A DNA stretch of 64,000 nucleotides, from positions 16,198 through 80,197 of the forward strand of contig CADEFQ010000003.1 of assembly GCA_902826635.1 (NCBI GenBank), in the 5' to 3' direction. Every line of letters starts with the position of its first letter. The first letter of the stretch is position 1. Below, piece after piece: positions 19,327 to 27,693 of this stretch. The position numbers and the translations under genes were made by a program. The notes beneath the pieces are model-generated. The model was not told the origin of the DNA, did not search any database, and saw only the letters and a list, made by a program, of their open reading frames with translations. Source of the stretch: an uncultured Pseudomonadota bacterium (GTDB lineage: Bacteria > Pseudomonadota > Gammaproteobacteria > Steroidobacterales > Steroidobacteraceae).

Positions 19327-20201
19327 TGAGCGTCGCGGCGCCGCCCGTTTCATACGGCGACCCCGAGACGCTCGCGTCGTTGAAGCGCGCCGATCGTTCG
19401 CAGACGCCCGACGCGCTGCGCGAAACGGCGCGCCAGTTCGAGAGCCTGTTCACGCGCATGCTGTTGAAGTCGATGCGCGCCACCTCGTTCGACGATTCGA
19501 TGACGGGGCAGGGCGAGGGCTTCTATCGCGACATGTTCGACGACCAGCTCGCGATCGAGCTGTCCAAAGGCAAGGGGCTCGGTCTCGCCGACATGCTGGT
19601 CGAGCAGCTGAAGCGCACCGGCGTTGCACCGCCGGGCGCCGAAGCAGGCGCGACCGCCGGCGCGACCGCCGATGTCGGCGCCGACGTCGGCGCCGGCGCG
19701 GGCATCAGTGGCGCGGCGCGTGAACGCTTCGTGCGGGAACTCTGGCCGCACGCGCAGGCCGCCGGCGCCGAACTCGGCGTCGACCCGAAGACCCTGATCG
19801 CCCACGCGGCGCTCGAAACCGGCTGGGGCCGCCACCTGCCGCGCGATCCGGACGGTCGCTCGAGCCACAATCTGTTCGGCATCAAGGCGACGGCCTGGTC
19901 CGGCGAACAGATGCGCTCGCGCACGCGCGAGTACGCCGGCGGCGTGGCGCAGGAGCGCACCGAGGCGTTTCGCGCCTACGAATCCGCTGGCGACAGCTTC
20001 CGGGATTATGTCGCGTTGATCCGCGACAACCCGCGCTATGTCGCGGCAAGGGGCACCGGTTCGGACGCCGCGGCGTTCGCCCGGGCCCTGCAGCAGGGGG
20101 GGTACGCCACCGATCCCGACTACGCGGCCAAGCTCGAGCAGGTCGCAAACGTGCTCAAGTTCACACCGGCTACGCCGATATCCCGACCACTGGAGACCTG
20201 A
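19326..20201 (+). CDS. flgJ: Flagellar rod-capping muramidase FlgJ
   Basis: 291-residue bifunctional FlgJ. The N-terminal rod-cap domain (about 30-95; RQFESLFTRMLLKSMRATSF) is followed by an Ala/Gly-rich linker of near-repeated GATAG/GADVG units (about 103-122) and a C-terminal GH73 peptidoglycan hydrolase domain (about 130-290). The catalytic glutamate lies in HAALETGWGRHLP (about 160-172) and YAGGVAQERTEAFRAYES is also typical. It cuts peptidoglycan to let the rod through. Confidence 0.95.
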   Translation: MSVAAPPVSYGDPETLASLKRADRSQTPDALRETARQFESLFTRMLLKSMRATSFDDSMTGQGEGFYRDMFDDQLAIELSKGKGLGLADMLVEQLKRTGVAPPGAEAGATAGATADVGADVGAGAGISGAARERFVRELWPHAQAAGAELGVDPKTLIAHAALETGWGRHLPRDPDGRSSHNLFGIKATAWSGEQMRSRTREYAGGVAQERTEAFRAYESAGDSFRDYVALIRDNPRYVAARGTGSDAAAFARALQQGGYATDPDYAAKLEQVANVLKFTPATPISRPLET

Positions 20202-20207
20202 TCCGCC

Positions 20208-22094
20208 ATGGCAGACGTCATGTCCACCGCCGTCTCGGGCCTGCTCGCTTTCCAGCGCGGGCTCGATACGACGAGTCAAAACATCGCCAACGCGGCGACG
20301 GCGGGCTATAGCCGCCAGCGCGTGGAACTTTCGACCCGGCCGGCCCAGGCCTACGGTAGCGGCTGGATCGGCTCGGGCGTGCAGGTCACGACGATTGCCC
20401 GCGTCTACGACAGTTTTCTCGCGACCCAGGTGCGTTCGAGCGCGAGCAGCCTCGCGCGCTACGACACGATGGCCACCGAGGCCGAGCGCCTCGACAACGT
20501 GCTCGGCGACTCTTCGTCGGGTCTCGCCACGGCGCTCCAGGACCTCGTCAACGCATTCCAGGAAGTCGCGAACGATCCGTCGTCCGTGACGTCGCGGCAG
20601 GTGCTGCTGTCGAAGGCGGATATTTTCGCCGACAAGCTCGCGGGCTACGACAGCCGCATGCGCGTCTTCGGCGCCGAGATCAACTCGCGGTTGCAAGCCG
20701 GCGCCGCCGAGGTCTCCAAGCTCGCGGACGGCATCGCGAAACTCAACACGCAGATCCGTGACGCCTACGGCCGCACCGGCCAGCCGCCGAATGACCTGCT
20801 CGACCAGCGCGACAAGCTGGTCGACCAGCTCTCGACTTTCGTCGATGTCTCGGTCGTCGCGCAGGACGACGGCGCTGCGAACGTCTATATGGGCACCGGC
20901 CAGCCGCTGGTCGTCGGCAATACGGCGACGGCGCTCACGGTCGCGGCCGATCCGTTTGATCCGACGAAACTCAACGTGGCGATCACGGCGAACGGCGCGA
21001 CGATCGACGTGTCGTCGCAGCTGAGCGGCGGCAGCCTGGGCGGCCTGCTCGAATACCGCGCGCAGATCCTCGAACCGGCGCGCGATGCGCTCGGCAAGGT
21101 CGCGGCGGGTGTCGTCGCGGTTGTCAACGGCCAGCATCGGCAGGGCCTGACTCTGTCCGGCGCGATGGGTACGGATTTCTTCTCGATCGGCAGCCCGACG
21201 GTGCTGGCGGCAGCGGGCAATGGCGGCAACGCGACCGTCGCCACGACGATCACGAACGCGGGTGCGCTGACCGGCAACGATTACGTGCTCGAGTTCACCG
21301 GGACCTGGCAACTGCGCAACACGACGACAGGCGCCAACGTGGCGCTGTCGGGGTCGGGCTCGCCAGCGGATCCTTTCAGCGCCGACGGGCTGGCCTTCGT
21401 GGTCGGCAATACGCCCGCCGTGGGCGACAAATTCCGCATCGAACCGACCCGAGATCTCGTGAGCGGACTCAAGCTCGAAATAGGCGATCCCGCTGCGATC
21501 GCCGCGGCATCGCCGGTACGCACGGCGGTCGTCGGGGCCAATACCGGATCCGGCAGGGTTTCCGCGCCGACCGTCACGGACGCGACGAACGCGAACCTGC
21601 GCAGCCCCGTCACGATCGAGTTCACCTCCGCATCGACCTATTCGGTGAACGGCGCGGGCTCGTTCACGTACACCCCGGGCGCCGCGATTGCGATGAACGG
21701 CTGGAGCCTGCAGATCGACGGCGCGCCGGCGGTCGGCGACCGCTTCACCGTCACCGACAACGCGATGGGCAAAGGCGACAACAGCAACCTCCTCGCGATG
21801 CTCGCCGCACTCGATGCGCCGTCACTCGACGGGGGCACGACCTCGGCCGCCGATGCCGCGACCCAGCTGGTCGCGAAAATCGGCTCGCAGACTTCGCAGG
21901 CGCAATCGAACCGCGACGCGTTCGCGGTCGTGCATGACCAGGATATCGCTGCCCAGCAGTCGGTGTCCGGCGTGAACCTCGACGAGGAGGCGGCCAATCT
22001 GATCATGCTGCAGCAGGCCTACCAGGCGGCCGCGCAGCTCATTTCGGTCGCGCAGTCGATGTTCGACTCGTTGCTGGCCGCGACCCGGAGGTAG
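20208..22094 (+). CDS. flgK: Hook-associated protein 1 FlgK
   Basis: 628-residue hook-filament junction protein. N-terminus STAVSGLLAFQRGLDTTSQN and NIANAATAGYSRQRVELSTR (28-47) are the FlgK marks; the C-terminal helix (VNLDEEAANLIMLQQAYQAA) packs in the junction core. ATG at 20208 six bases after flgJ. Cytoplasmic chaperone would be FlgN. Confidence 0.96.
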   Translation: MADVMSTAVSGLLAFQRGLDTTSQNIANAATAGYSRQRVELSTRPAQAYGSGWIGSGVQVTTIARVYDSFLATQVRSSASSLARYDTMATEAERLDNVLGDSSSGLATALQDLVNAFQEVANDPSSVTSRQVLLSKADIFADKLAGYDSRMRVFGAEINSRLQAGAAEVSKLADGIAKLNTQIRDAYGRTGQPPNDLLDQRDKLVDQLSTFVDVSVVAQDDGAANVYMGTGQPLVVGNTATALTVAADPFDPTKLNVAITANGATIDVSSQLSGGSLGGLLEYRAQILEPARDALGKVAAGVVAVVNGQHRQGLTLSGAMGTDFFSIGSPTVLAAAGNGGNATVATTITNAGALTGNDYVLEFTGTWQLRNTTTGANVALSGSGSPADPFSADGLAFVVGNTPAVGDKFRIEPTRDLVSGLKLEIGDPAAIAAASPVRTAVVGANTGSGRVSAPTVTDATNANLRSPVTIEFTSASTYSVNGAGSFTYTPGAAIAMNGWSLQIDGAPAVGDRFTVTDNAMGKGDNSNLLAMLAALDAPSLDGGTTSAADAATQLVAKIGSQTSQAQSNRDAFAVVHDQDIAAQQSVSGVNLDEEAANLIMLQQAYQAAAQLISVAQSMFDSLLAATRR

Positions 22095-22096
22095 CG

Positions 22097-23290
22097 ATGC
22101 GTACCTCGACGATGGGATCACATCTCGCGCTCACGAACCAGATGCTGCGCCAGCAGTCGAGCATCGCGAAGACTCAGATGCAGGTGTCGACCAACCGCCG
22201 CGTGCTGACGCCCGCCGACGATCCGGTGGCGGCCGGGCAAATTCTCGCGCTCGAAAACCAGGTATCCGCCCACGCGCAGTTCGATCGCAACACGAATGCC
22301 GTGCAGACGCGCCTCTCCGTCGAGGAGCAGGCGCTCGCCGATGCCGGCCAGGTCCTGCGGCGCGTGCGCGACCTCACCTTGCAGGCGAACAGCGGGGCGC
22401 TCGATGACAAATCGCGCGCGGCGATCGCGACCGAACTCGACGAACGCGTGAAGGAAATGCAGGCGATCGCGAACCGGCGGGATGCCTCCGGCGCCTATCT
22501 GTTCGCGGGCAACAGCGAGGGCTCGCAGCCCTTCGTGCGCACGGCGGCCGGCATGGTTTACGCGGGTGACCAGGCGGTGCGCGAGGTGCAGGTGAGCCCG
22601 ACGCAGTTCGTCAAGGCCGGCCATAGCGGCTACGAAGTGTTCGCGGACATCGCGCAGGGCAACGGCACGTTCACGGTCGATACCGCCGCCGCCAACACCG
22701 GAACGGGCTGGATCGCGCCGGTCTCGGTCACGAATCCCTCCGCGTGGACGGGCGGCAGTTACACCGTGCGTTTCATCGACGCGGCGAACTATGAAATCCT
22801 TGACGCCGCGAACGTGCAGGTGGCGACGGGGGCGTACACCTCCGGCGCGAGCATCGATTTCAACGGAGCGCGGGTCGCCATCACGGGCGCGCCCGTCGCC
22901 AACGACCGCTTTTCGATCGCGCAGGCCGGCCGGCAGGATGTCTTCACGACGCTCGACCAACTGGCCTCGACCCTGCGCCTCGCCACCGGCACCGATGCCG
23001 AGCGCGCGCAGTTCAACACCGACGTCACCGTCGCGCTCACGCAGATCGACGGCAGCATGGACCATCTGATCAACGTGCGGTCGGAGGTCGGCGCCCGCCT
23101 CAATGTGATCGACAACGTGACCGATTCGCGCAAGAACCTCGAGGTCGAACTGAAATCCGCGGTGTCGAACCTGCGGGACGTCGACATGGTGGAGGCGCTC
23201 AGCCGGCTCGCGCTCGAAAAGACGGCGCTGACCGCGGCGCAGAAATCCTTCGCGCAGCTCTCGCGCCTGTCGCTGTTCGACTATCTGTGA
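22097..23290 (+). CDS. flgL: Hook-associated protein 3 FlgL
   Basis: 397-residue second junction protein. N-terminal STNRRVLTPADDPVAAGQIL (residues 32-51) is typical of FlgL; the C-terminal DVDMVEALSRLALEKTALTA and SLFDYL end complete the flagellin-like fold. It starts two bases after flgK and ends the flgB-flgL run; a short hairpin follows. Confidence 0.95.
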   Translation: MRTSTMGSHLALTNQMLRQQSSIAKTQMQVSTNRRVLTPADDPVAAGQILALENQVSAHAQFDRNTNAVQTRLSVEEQALADAGQVLRRVRDLTLQANSGALDDKSRAAIATELDERVKEMQAIANRRDASGAYLFAGNSEGSQPFVRTAAGMVYAGDQAVREVQVSPTQFVKAGHSGYEVFADIAQGNGTFTVDTAAANTGTGWIAPVSVTNPSAWTGGSYTVRFIDAANYEILDAANVQVATGAYTSGASIDFNGARVAITGAPVANDRFSIAQAGRQDVFTTLDQLASTLRLATGTDAERAQFNTDVTVALTQIDGSMDHLINVRSEVGARLNVIDNVTDSRKNLEVELKSAVSNLRDVDMVEALSRLALEKTALTAAQKSFAQLSRLSLFDYL

Positions 23291-23291
23291 A

Positions 23292-23307
23292 GCGCGTCAC
23301 AACGCGC
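23292..23307 (+). terminator. Hairpin after flgL
   Basis: GCGCGT-CACA-ACGCGC, a 6-bp GC stem with a 4-base loop directly after the flgL stop and 20 bases before the fliC promoter. No T run follows, so it may be only an attenuating or 3'-end-protecting stem. Confidence 0.35.
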
Positions 23308-23327
23308 GCCAATCACGCGGCCCGCGC

Positions 23328-23354
23328 TCAAGGTTCGCGGGCGGGCTCCGATAC
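23328..23354 (+). promoter_or_regulatory. Sigma-28 (FliA) promoter of fliC
   Basis: TCAAGGTT (23328-23335), 11 bases, TCCGATAC (23347-23354); fits the TAAAGTTT-N11-GCCGATAA consensus at 12 of 16 positions. Start near 23361, giving a leader of about 92 bases before flagellin. Confidence 0.78.
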
Positions 23355-23453
23355 AGGGCATGTCACGGCAACCGGTTCAAATCACCGCACGTCGTACTCG
23401 AATCGCGCTCCGGGCGGGTGCCCGAAGCCAGGCAACTACAGGAGTAATGGGTC

Positions 23454-24878
23454 ATGGCACTAGTCATCAACACGAACGTGATGTCGCTGAACGCACAGCG
23501 CAACCTCACGACCTCGGGCAACCAGCTCGCCACGTCGCTGCAGCGTCTGTCTTCGGGCCTGCGCATCAACAGCGCCAAGGACGACGCCGCCGGCCTTGCG
23601 ATCTCGGATCGCATGACGTCGCAGATCAACGGACTGAACCAGGCCGTCCGCAACGCGAACGACGGCATCTCGCTCGCGCAGACGACTGAAGGCGCCCTGC
23701 AGGAAGTCACGAACAACCTGCAGCGCATCCGCGAACTCGCGGTGCAGTCGGCGAACGCCACGAACAGCAACAGCGACCGCATCGCCCTCGACCAGGAAGT
23801 GCAGCAGCGCATCGCCGAGATCGAGCGCATTGCGAACCAGACTTCGTTCAACGGCCGCAAGGTGCTGGACGGCTCCTTCGGCGGCGCCACCTTCCAGGTC
23901 GGTGCGAACGTCGGCGAGACCATCACCTTGGCGCTCAGCTCGAGCGTGCAGGCGACCCGGATCGGCCAGGTCGCGACCTCGACCGGCACAGTGGACCTCT
24001 CCACGCTGTTCACCGCCGGCGGCACGGCTGCCACGGCGGGCAGTGTCGCCGCGGGCACCGTGGCGGACCCAGCGGCTGCGGTCAGCTTCGACATCAATGG
24101 CGTCAACGTCAGCGCCGCTGCCGCGGGTGGCCGCACGCTGGCGCAGTTGGCGACGGCCCTCAACGGCGCGATGACGGGCGCCAGCATGGGTTACCAGGTC
24201 GCCGTGAGCGGCGGCGGCTTGACCCTCACCGCCACGACGGCGGGTGCCGACGCGATGGCGGTGACCAACCTGACCGGCATCACCTTCGGCGCAGCGACCG
24301 CCGGTACAGCGGCGGTGGCGGGTACGGCGGCGCCGTACACGCTCGCGCAGTTCGACGTGACGGTCGGTACGGGCACGGCGGTGAGCCTGGCCGGCACCTA
24401 CGCCACGGCCCAGGACCTCGTGAACGCGGTCAACAGCAACGTGTCCGGCGCGAACGCGTCGATCGACTCGACGAATCACCTCGTGATCTCGGCGGGCCAG
24501 GCGATCACGATTGCCGGTGCCGGTGGTACCGCGTTGGGCAACGCGACGGCCGCACTCGGCGGTTCGCTGAACGCGCAGAACGTGCTGTCCACGACGGGCG
24601 CGAACCGCGCGATCCAGAGCGTCGATTCGGCGCTGACCTCGGTCAGCAACCTGCGCAGCACGCTCGGCGCCATCCAGAACCGCTTCCAGTCGGTCATCAA
24701 CAGCTTGCAGGCGGTGTCCGAGAACCTGTCCGCGTCGCGCGGCCGCATCCTCGACACGGACTATGCGGCGGAAACGGCCCAGCTGACCCGCGCGCAGATC
24801 CTGCAGCAGGCCGGCACGGCGATGGTGTCGCAGGCCAACAGCTCCCCGCAGAGCGTGTTGTCGCTCCTGCAGAACTGA
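23454..24878 (+). CDS. fliC: Flagellin FliC
   Basis: 474-residue filament subunit. The N-terminal D0/D1 part (about 1-165) starts [18 protein letters not shown] and has [20 protein letters not shown]; the C-terminal part (about 385-474) has [20 protein letters not shown] and the terminal SVLSLLQN. The middle 200 residues are Ala/Thr/Gly-rich and variable, forming the exposed domain. Own sigma-28 promoter and ribosome binding site CAGGAG; followed by a strong hairpin, so it is expressed as a single-gene unit. FliS is the chaperone. Confidence 0.97.
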   Translation: MALVINTNVMSLNAQRNLTTSGNQLATSLQRLSSGLRINSAKDDAAGLAISDRMTSQINGLNQAVRNANDGISLAQTTEGALQEVTNNLQRIRELAVQSANATNSNSDRIALDQEVQQRIAEIERIANQTSFNGRKVLDGSFGGATFQVGANVGETITLALSSSVQATRIGQVATSTGTVDLSTLFTAGGTAATAGSVAAGTVADPAAAVSFDINGVNVSAAAAGGRTLAQLATALNGAMTGASMGYQVAVSGGGLTLTATTAGADAMAVTNLTGITFGAATAGTAAVAGTAAPYTLAQFDVTVGTGTAVSLAGTYATAQDLVNAVNSNVSGANASIDSTNHLVISAGQAITIAGAGGTALGNATAALGGSLNAQNVLSTTGANRAIQSVDSALTSVSNLRSTLGAIQNRFQSVINSLQAVSENLSASRGRILDTDYAAETAQLTRAQILQQAGTAMVSQANSSPQSVLSLLQN

Positions 24879-24930
24879 TGGTGAGATGAGAACGGCATGA
24901 CCGATCGCGGTCTCGTTCGATCGAGCCGGG

Positions 24931-24956
24931 CGGTGGGCACCGAAAGGCGCCCACCG
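24931..24956 (+). terminator. Terminator-like hairpin after fliC
   Basis: CGGTGGGC ... GCCCACCG (24931-24938 / 24949-24956), continued inward by CC/GG after an A-C mismatch and closed by a GAAA tetraloop. Only a weak T-rich stretch follows, but stem strength and placement between fliC and fliD support a terminator. Confidence 0.6.
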
Positions 24957-24989
24957 TTCGGCCGTTGTGCTTCCCCGGAGTTCTAACGC

Positions 24990-26372
24990 ATGGCGACATC
25001 GGCAAGCAGCATTTCCGGCGGCTCGAAGCTCGACGTGCAGACGCTCGCTTCGCAACTCGTCGCGGCGGAGCGCGCACCCTACGACGCGCAGATCAAGCGC
25101 GAAACGGCCGGTGTCAAGACGACGCTGTCGGCGCTCGGAGCGGTGAAAGGTGCGCTCGCGACTTTCCAGGCGGCGGTCGACAGTGTGTCGATGCTCGCGG
25201 ATTTCCAGGTTCGCACCGCAAAGAGCAGCGAGCCGGAAGTCTTCACGGCGACCGCCACCGCCCAAGCGGTGGCAGGAACCTATGCAGTCGAGGTGCGGCA
25301 GCTCGCGACCGCCCACCAGATCGCTTCCGGCGCCTGGGCCGGCGGCAGCGACACCCTCGTGGGCAGCGGTACCGTGACGTTGGCGGTGGGCGGCAAGTCT
25401 TTCTCGATCGACGTCGCGGCGGACGCGACGCTCGCGGACCTGCGCAATGCCGTCAACAACGCCCGCGACAACACGGGTGTCAACGCAACGATCGTGCAGA
25501 GTTCGGCCGGCGCGCGCCTCGTGCTGTCGGCGCGCGAGACCGGCGCGGCGAACGCGCTCACGGTATCGGTCGCAAACGCGACAGGCAATCTCGGCACCCT
25601 TGCCTACGCGAACGCTGCACCCGGCACGTACACACAGCTCGCTGCGGCCCAGAATTCGATCGTGCACGTGGCGGGCTTCGAGCAGACGGGCGCGACGAAC
25701 ACGATTTCGAACGCCATCGACGGCGTCACGCTGACGCTCGTCGCGGGCGACGTCGGCACTCATACCCTCACGATCGCGAACGACACCGAGACGGTCCGCA
25801 AGCGCATCGACGCGTTCGTGACCACCTACAACGCGATGCAGACGGCGCTCGCCGGCTTGCGAAGCTACAACGCGGCCACCGGACAGGGCGGTCCATTGCT
25901 CGGCGATTCGATGCTGCTCGGCCTCGAGTCGCGCCTGAGTCGCGGCCTGACCGATGCCGTGCCGGGGCTCGTGGGCAACCATACCTCGCTCGCGGCGATC
26001 GGCATCACGCGCGGCTTCGACGGCAATCTCGTGATCGACGATGCGAAGTTGACGGCGTCGATCGGCGGTGACTTCGACGGCGTGGCGCAGCTTTTCGGCA
26101 AGACGGGCGGCGTCGGCTATCGCCTCCAGAACACCCTCGACAGCGCGCTGGCATCGAGCGGCGGCATCGCGGTTCGCACCGAGGCGCTCGTCGAACAGCA
26201 GGAGCGCCTCGACGACCGGCAGGACGCCGTCGATGCGCGCATGCAGGTGCAGCTGCGCCGCTACATCCAGCAGTTCACGACGCTCGACATGCTGCTCTCG
26301 ACGCTCGATACGACATCGTCCTATCTTGACACGCAGCTCGATTCGCTCGCGAACCTGACGAAGAGGGACTGA
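24990..26372 (+). CDS. fliD: Flagellar filament cap protein FliD
   Basis: 460-residue hook-associated protein 2, capping the filament and folding flagellin. N-terminal domain starts SISGGSKLDVQTLASQLVAA; central FliD_C part includes NTISNAIDGVTLTLVAGD; C-terminal coiled coil LVEQQERLDDRQDAVDARMQ and a final helix close the protein. ATG at 24990. The stop overlaps the next ATG (TGATG). Confidence 0.95.
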   Translation: MATSASSISGGSKLDVQTLASQLVAAERAPYDAQIKRETAGVKTTLSALGAVKGALATFQAAVDSVSMLADFQVRTAKSSEPEVFTATATAQAVAGTYAVEVRQLATAHQIASGAWAGGSDTLVGSGTVTLAVGGKSFSIDVAADATLADLRNAVNNARDNTGVNATIVQSSAGARLVLSARETGAANALTVSVANATGNLGTLAYANAAPGTYTQLAAAQNSIVHVAGFEQTGATNTISNAIDGVTLTLVAGDVGTHTLTIANDTETVRKRIDAFVTTYNAMQTALAGLRSYNAATGQGGPLLGDSMLLGLESRLSRGLTDAVPGLVGNHTSLAAIGITRGFDGNLVIDDAKLTASIGGDFDGVAQLFGKTGGVGYRLQNTLDSALASSGGIAVRTEALVEQQERLDDRQDAVDARMQVQLRRYIQQFTTLDMLLSTLDTTSSYLDTQLDSLANLTKRD

Positions 26373-26554
26373 TGCAAGAGGAGCGCGACGACGAATTTCC
26401 CACCGGCATCATGCGCGTGCGCAGCGCCGTGGCGCCGCTCGACGGCTTCTTGCGCAGCGTGAGCCGCAGCCTCGAGTTCCGCCGGGAGGACGGGACGATC
26501 GTCGTGATCGTGCGCGACCTCACCACCGGCGAGGTGATTCGCCAGAGCCCGTAG
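26372..26554 (+). CDS. flaG: Short FlaG-like protein
   Basis: 60-residue protein whose second half (SLEFRREDGTIVVIVRDLTT, then GEVIRQSP) matches the core of the FlaG family, in which a strand-turn-strand ends GEVIRQIP. It is roughly half the usual FlaG length. FlaG influences filament length in other polar flagellates. The usual order is fliC-flaG-fliD; here it follows fliD, its ATG overlapping the fliD stop. Family call rests on the conserved C-terminal block. Confidence 0.7.
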   Translation: MQEERDDEFPTGIMRVRSAVAPLDGFLRSVSRSLEFRREDGTIVVIVRDLTTGEVIRQSP

Positions 26555-26603
26555 CCGCAGCGAAACGCTCAAGAATGCCGCCCCTGCGCCGTTACAGCAT
26601 CGC

Positions 26604-27017
26604 ATGACGTACCGGAACGCCAATCGCCTCGCAACCTATCGCAGTGTGGCCACGCACGGCGGGGTCGCGGCTGCCGATCCGCACCGGCTTACGCTGATGC
26701 TGATGGACGGCGCGCTCGAGCGCATCTCGGCCGCCAAGGGCAATCTCGCGAACGGCCGGACCGCGGAGAAATGCGCGCTGATCCAGCGCTCGATCGACAT
26801 CCTGCACGAACTGCGGGCGAGCCTCGACTTCGGGGCGGGCGGCGAGCTCGCGGTGAACCTCGACAGTCTCTACGACTACATGGTGCGCCAGCTCGTGAAG
26901 GCCAACGTGGAAGACCGCGTCGAAGTGCTCGACGAGGTGGTGCGCCTGCTGACCGAAATCCGCGGCGCCTGGGTGCTGATGCCGCCCGAAGCGCGCGCGG
27001 CGCGACGGAATCCGTGA
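26604..27017 (+). CDS. fliS: Flagellin chaperone FliS
   Basis: 137-residue four-helix export chaperone that binds the flagellin C-terminus. It shows the AADPHRLTLMLMDGALERIS segment (26-45), ALIQRSIDILHELRASLDF (about 59-77) and YDYMVRQLVKANVEDRVEVL (about 90-109), all standard FliS. 49 bases after the FlaG-like gene; TGA overlaps the ATG of the following PilZ gene. Confidence 0.94.
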   Translation: MTYRNANRLATYRSVATHGGVAAADPHRLTLMLMDGALERISAAKGNLANGRTAEKCALIQRSIDILHELRASLDFGAGGELAVNLDSLYDYMVRQLVKANVEDRVEVLDEVVRLLTEIRGAWVLMPPEARAARRNP

Positions 27018-27580
27018 TGGAAGACGGTATCTCGACCATCGTTCTCGACGAGGAACTGGCGTACATCGACGTCGTTCCGCTGCGCTGGAGCGCGCTCGCG
27101 GCGCCGGTCGATCCGGACCGCGCCAGCGCGCAGCTCGAACACAACCTGCGCCTGTTGCAGGCGCTCGTTGCACTCGAGGACCATGGCCCGAGTGAGAAAT
27201 CGGACGAGAATTCGCCGCATTCGGCGGATTTGATGCGCCTCGAATTCAAGGTAAACCTGCTGCTCGACCTCGTCGGGCAGATCCTCGCCGGGTCGCAGCC
27301 GCGCCCGGCCGCGATCCCGATGCGTTTCAACGTGCACGGCGCCATCTGGCGCGCGCAGGAAGGGCAGGTGCGTGCCGGCGAGTCGGGGCAACTCGAGATC
27401 TGGCTGCGCGAAGCCCTCGTTGATCCGCTACGCCTCTACGGTCGCATCGTGTCGGTCGGCATCGACCGGCGCGTCAAGGTGCGCTTCGAGCCGGTCGGCA
27501 AGCCGGTTGAGGATCTGATCGAGAAACTCGCGTTCCAGCGGCATCGACGGCAGGTTGCGGGGACCCGCGAGCGCCGGTAA
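27017..27580 (+). CDS. PilZ-domain-like protein encoded with fliS
   Basis: 187-residue protein with a helical N-terminal half (about 35-90) and a C-terminal PilZ-like beta barrel (about 100-175; GQLEIWLREALVDPLRLYG and VKVRFEPVGKPVEDLIEKLA). PilZ domains bind cyclic di-GMP through an RxxxR and a D/NxSxxG motif; neither is clear here (RFNVHGAIWRA stands where the second should be), so it may not bind the nucleotide. The ATG overlaps the fliS stop (TGATG), so the two are translationally coupled. A role in flagellin export or in cyclic-di-GMP control of motility is an inference from position. Confidence 0.7.
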   Translation: MEDGISTIVLDEELAYIDVVPLRWSALAAPVDPDRASAQLEHNLRLLQALVALEDHGPSEKSDENSPHSADLMRLEFKVNLLLDLVGQILAGSQPRPAAIPMRFNVHGAIWRAQEGQVRAGESGQLEIWLREALVDPLRLYGRIVSVGIDRRVKVRFEPVGKPVEDLIEKLAFQRHRRQVAGTRERR

Positions 27581-27602
27581 GTCGCCATAATGCGACGCAG
27601 TG

Positions 27603-27623
27603 CCGCCGGCGACGGGCCGGCGG
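27603..27623 (+). terminator. GC hairpin after the PilZ-like gene
   Basis: CCGCCGGC-GACGG-GCCGGCGG: perfect 8-bp stem with 5-base loop, 23 bases after the stop codon, without a T run. It could end the fliD-fliS-pilZ transcript or only slow it. Confidence 0.4.
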
Positions 27624-27642
27624 GAGAGGGCGGTCACACCGA

Positions 27643-27687
27643 AACCTCGTTGGCGCCACGAAAATGGCGCACAACAAGAACGAGGTT
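27643..27687 (+). promoter_or_regulatory. Inverted repeat covering the fleQ-like ribosome binding site
   Basis: Outer arms AACCTCGTT (27643-27651) and AACGAGGTT (27679-27687) pair perfectly; inner arms GCGCCA (27653-27658) and TGGCGC (27665-27670) pair around a CGAAAA loop. The right outer arm contains GAGGTT, the Shine-Dalgarno sequence, seven to eleven bases before the ATG at 27694. In RNA the site would be locked in the stem; as DNA it could be an operator. Either reading is inference. Confidence 0.6.
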
Positions 27688-27693
27688 ACGTGA

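Noticed and set aside
23890-24600. Possible foreign insert in the flagellin centre
   Set aside because: Ala/Gly/Thr-rich variable domains are normal for flagellin, and base composition matches the surroundings.
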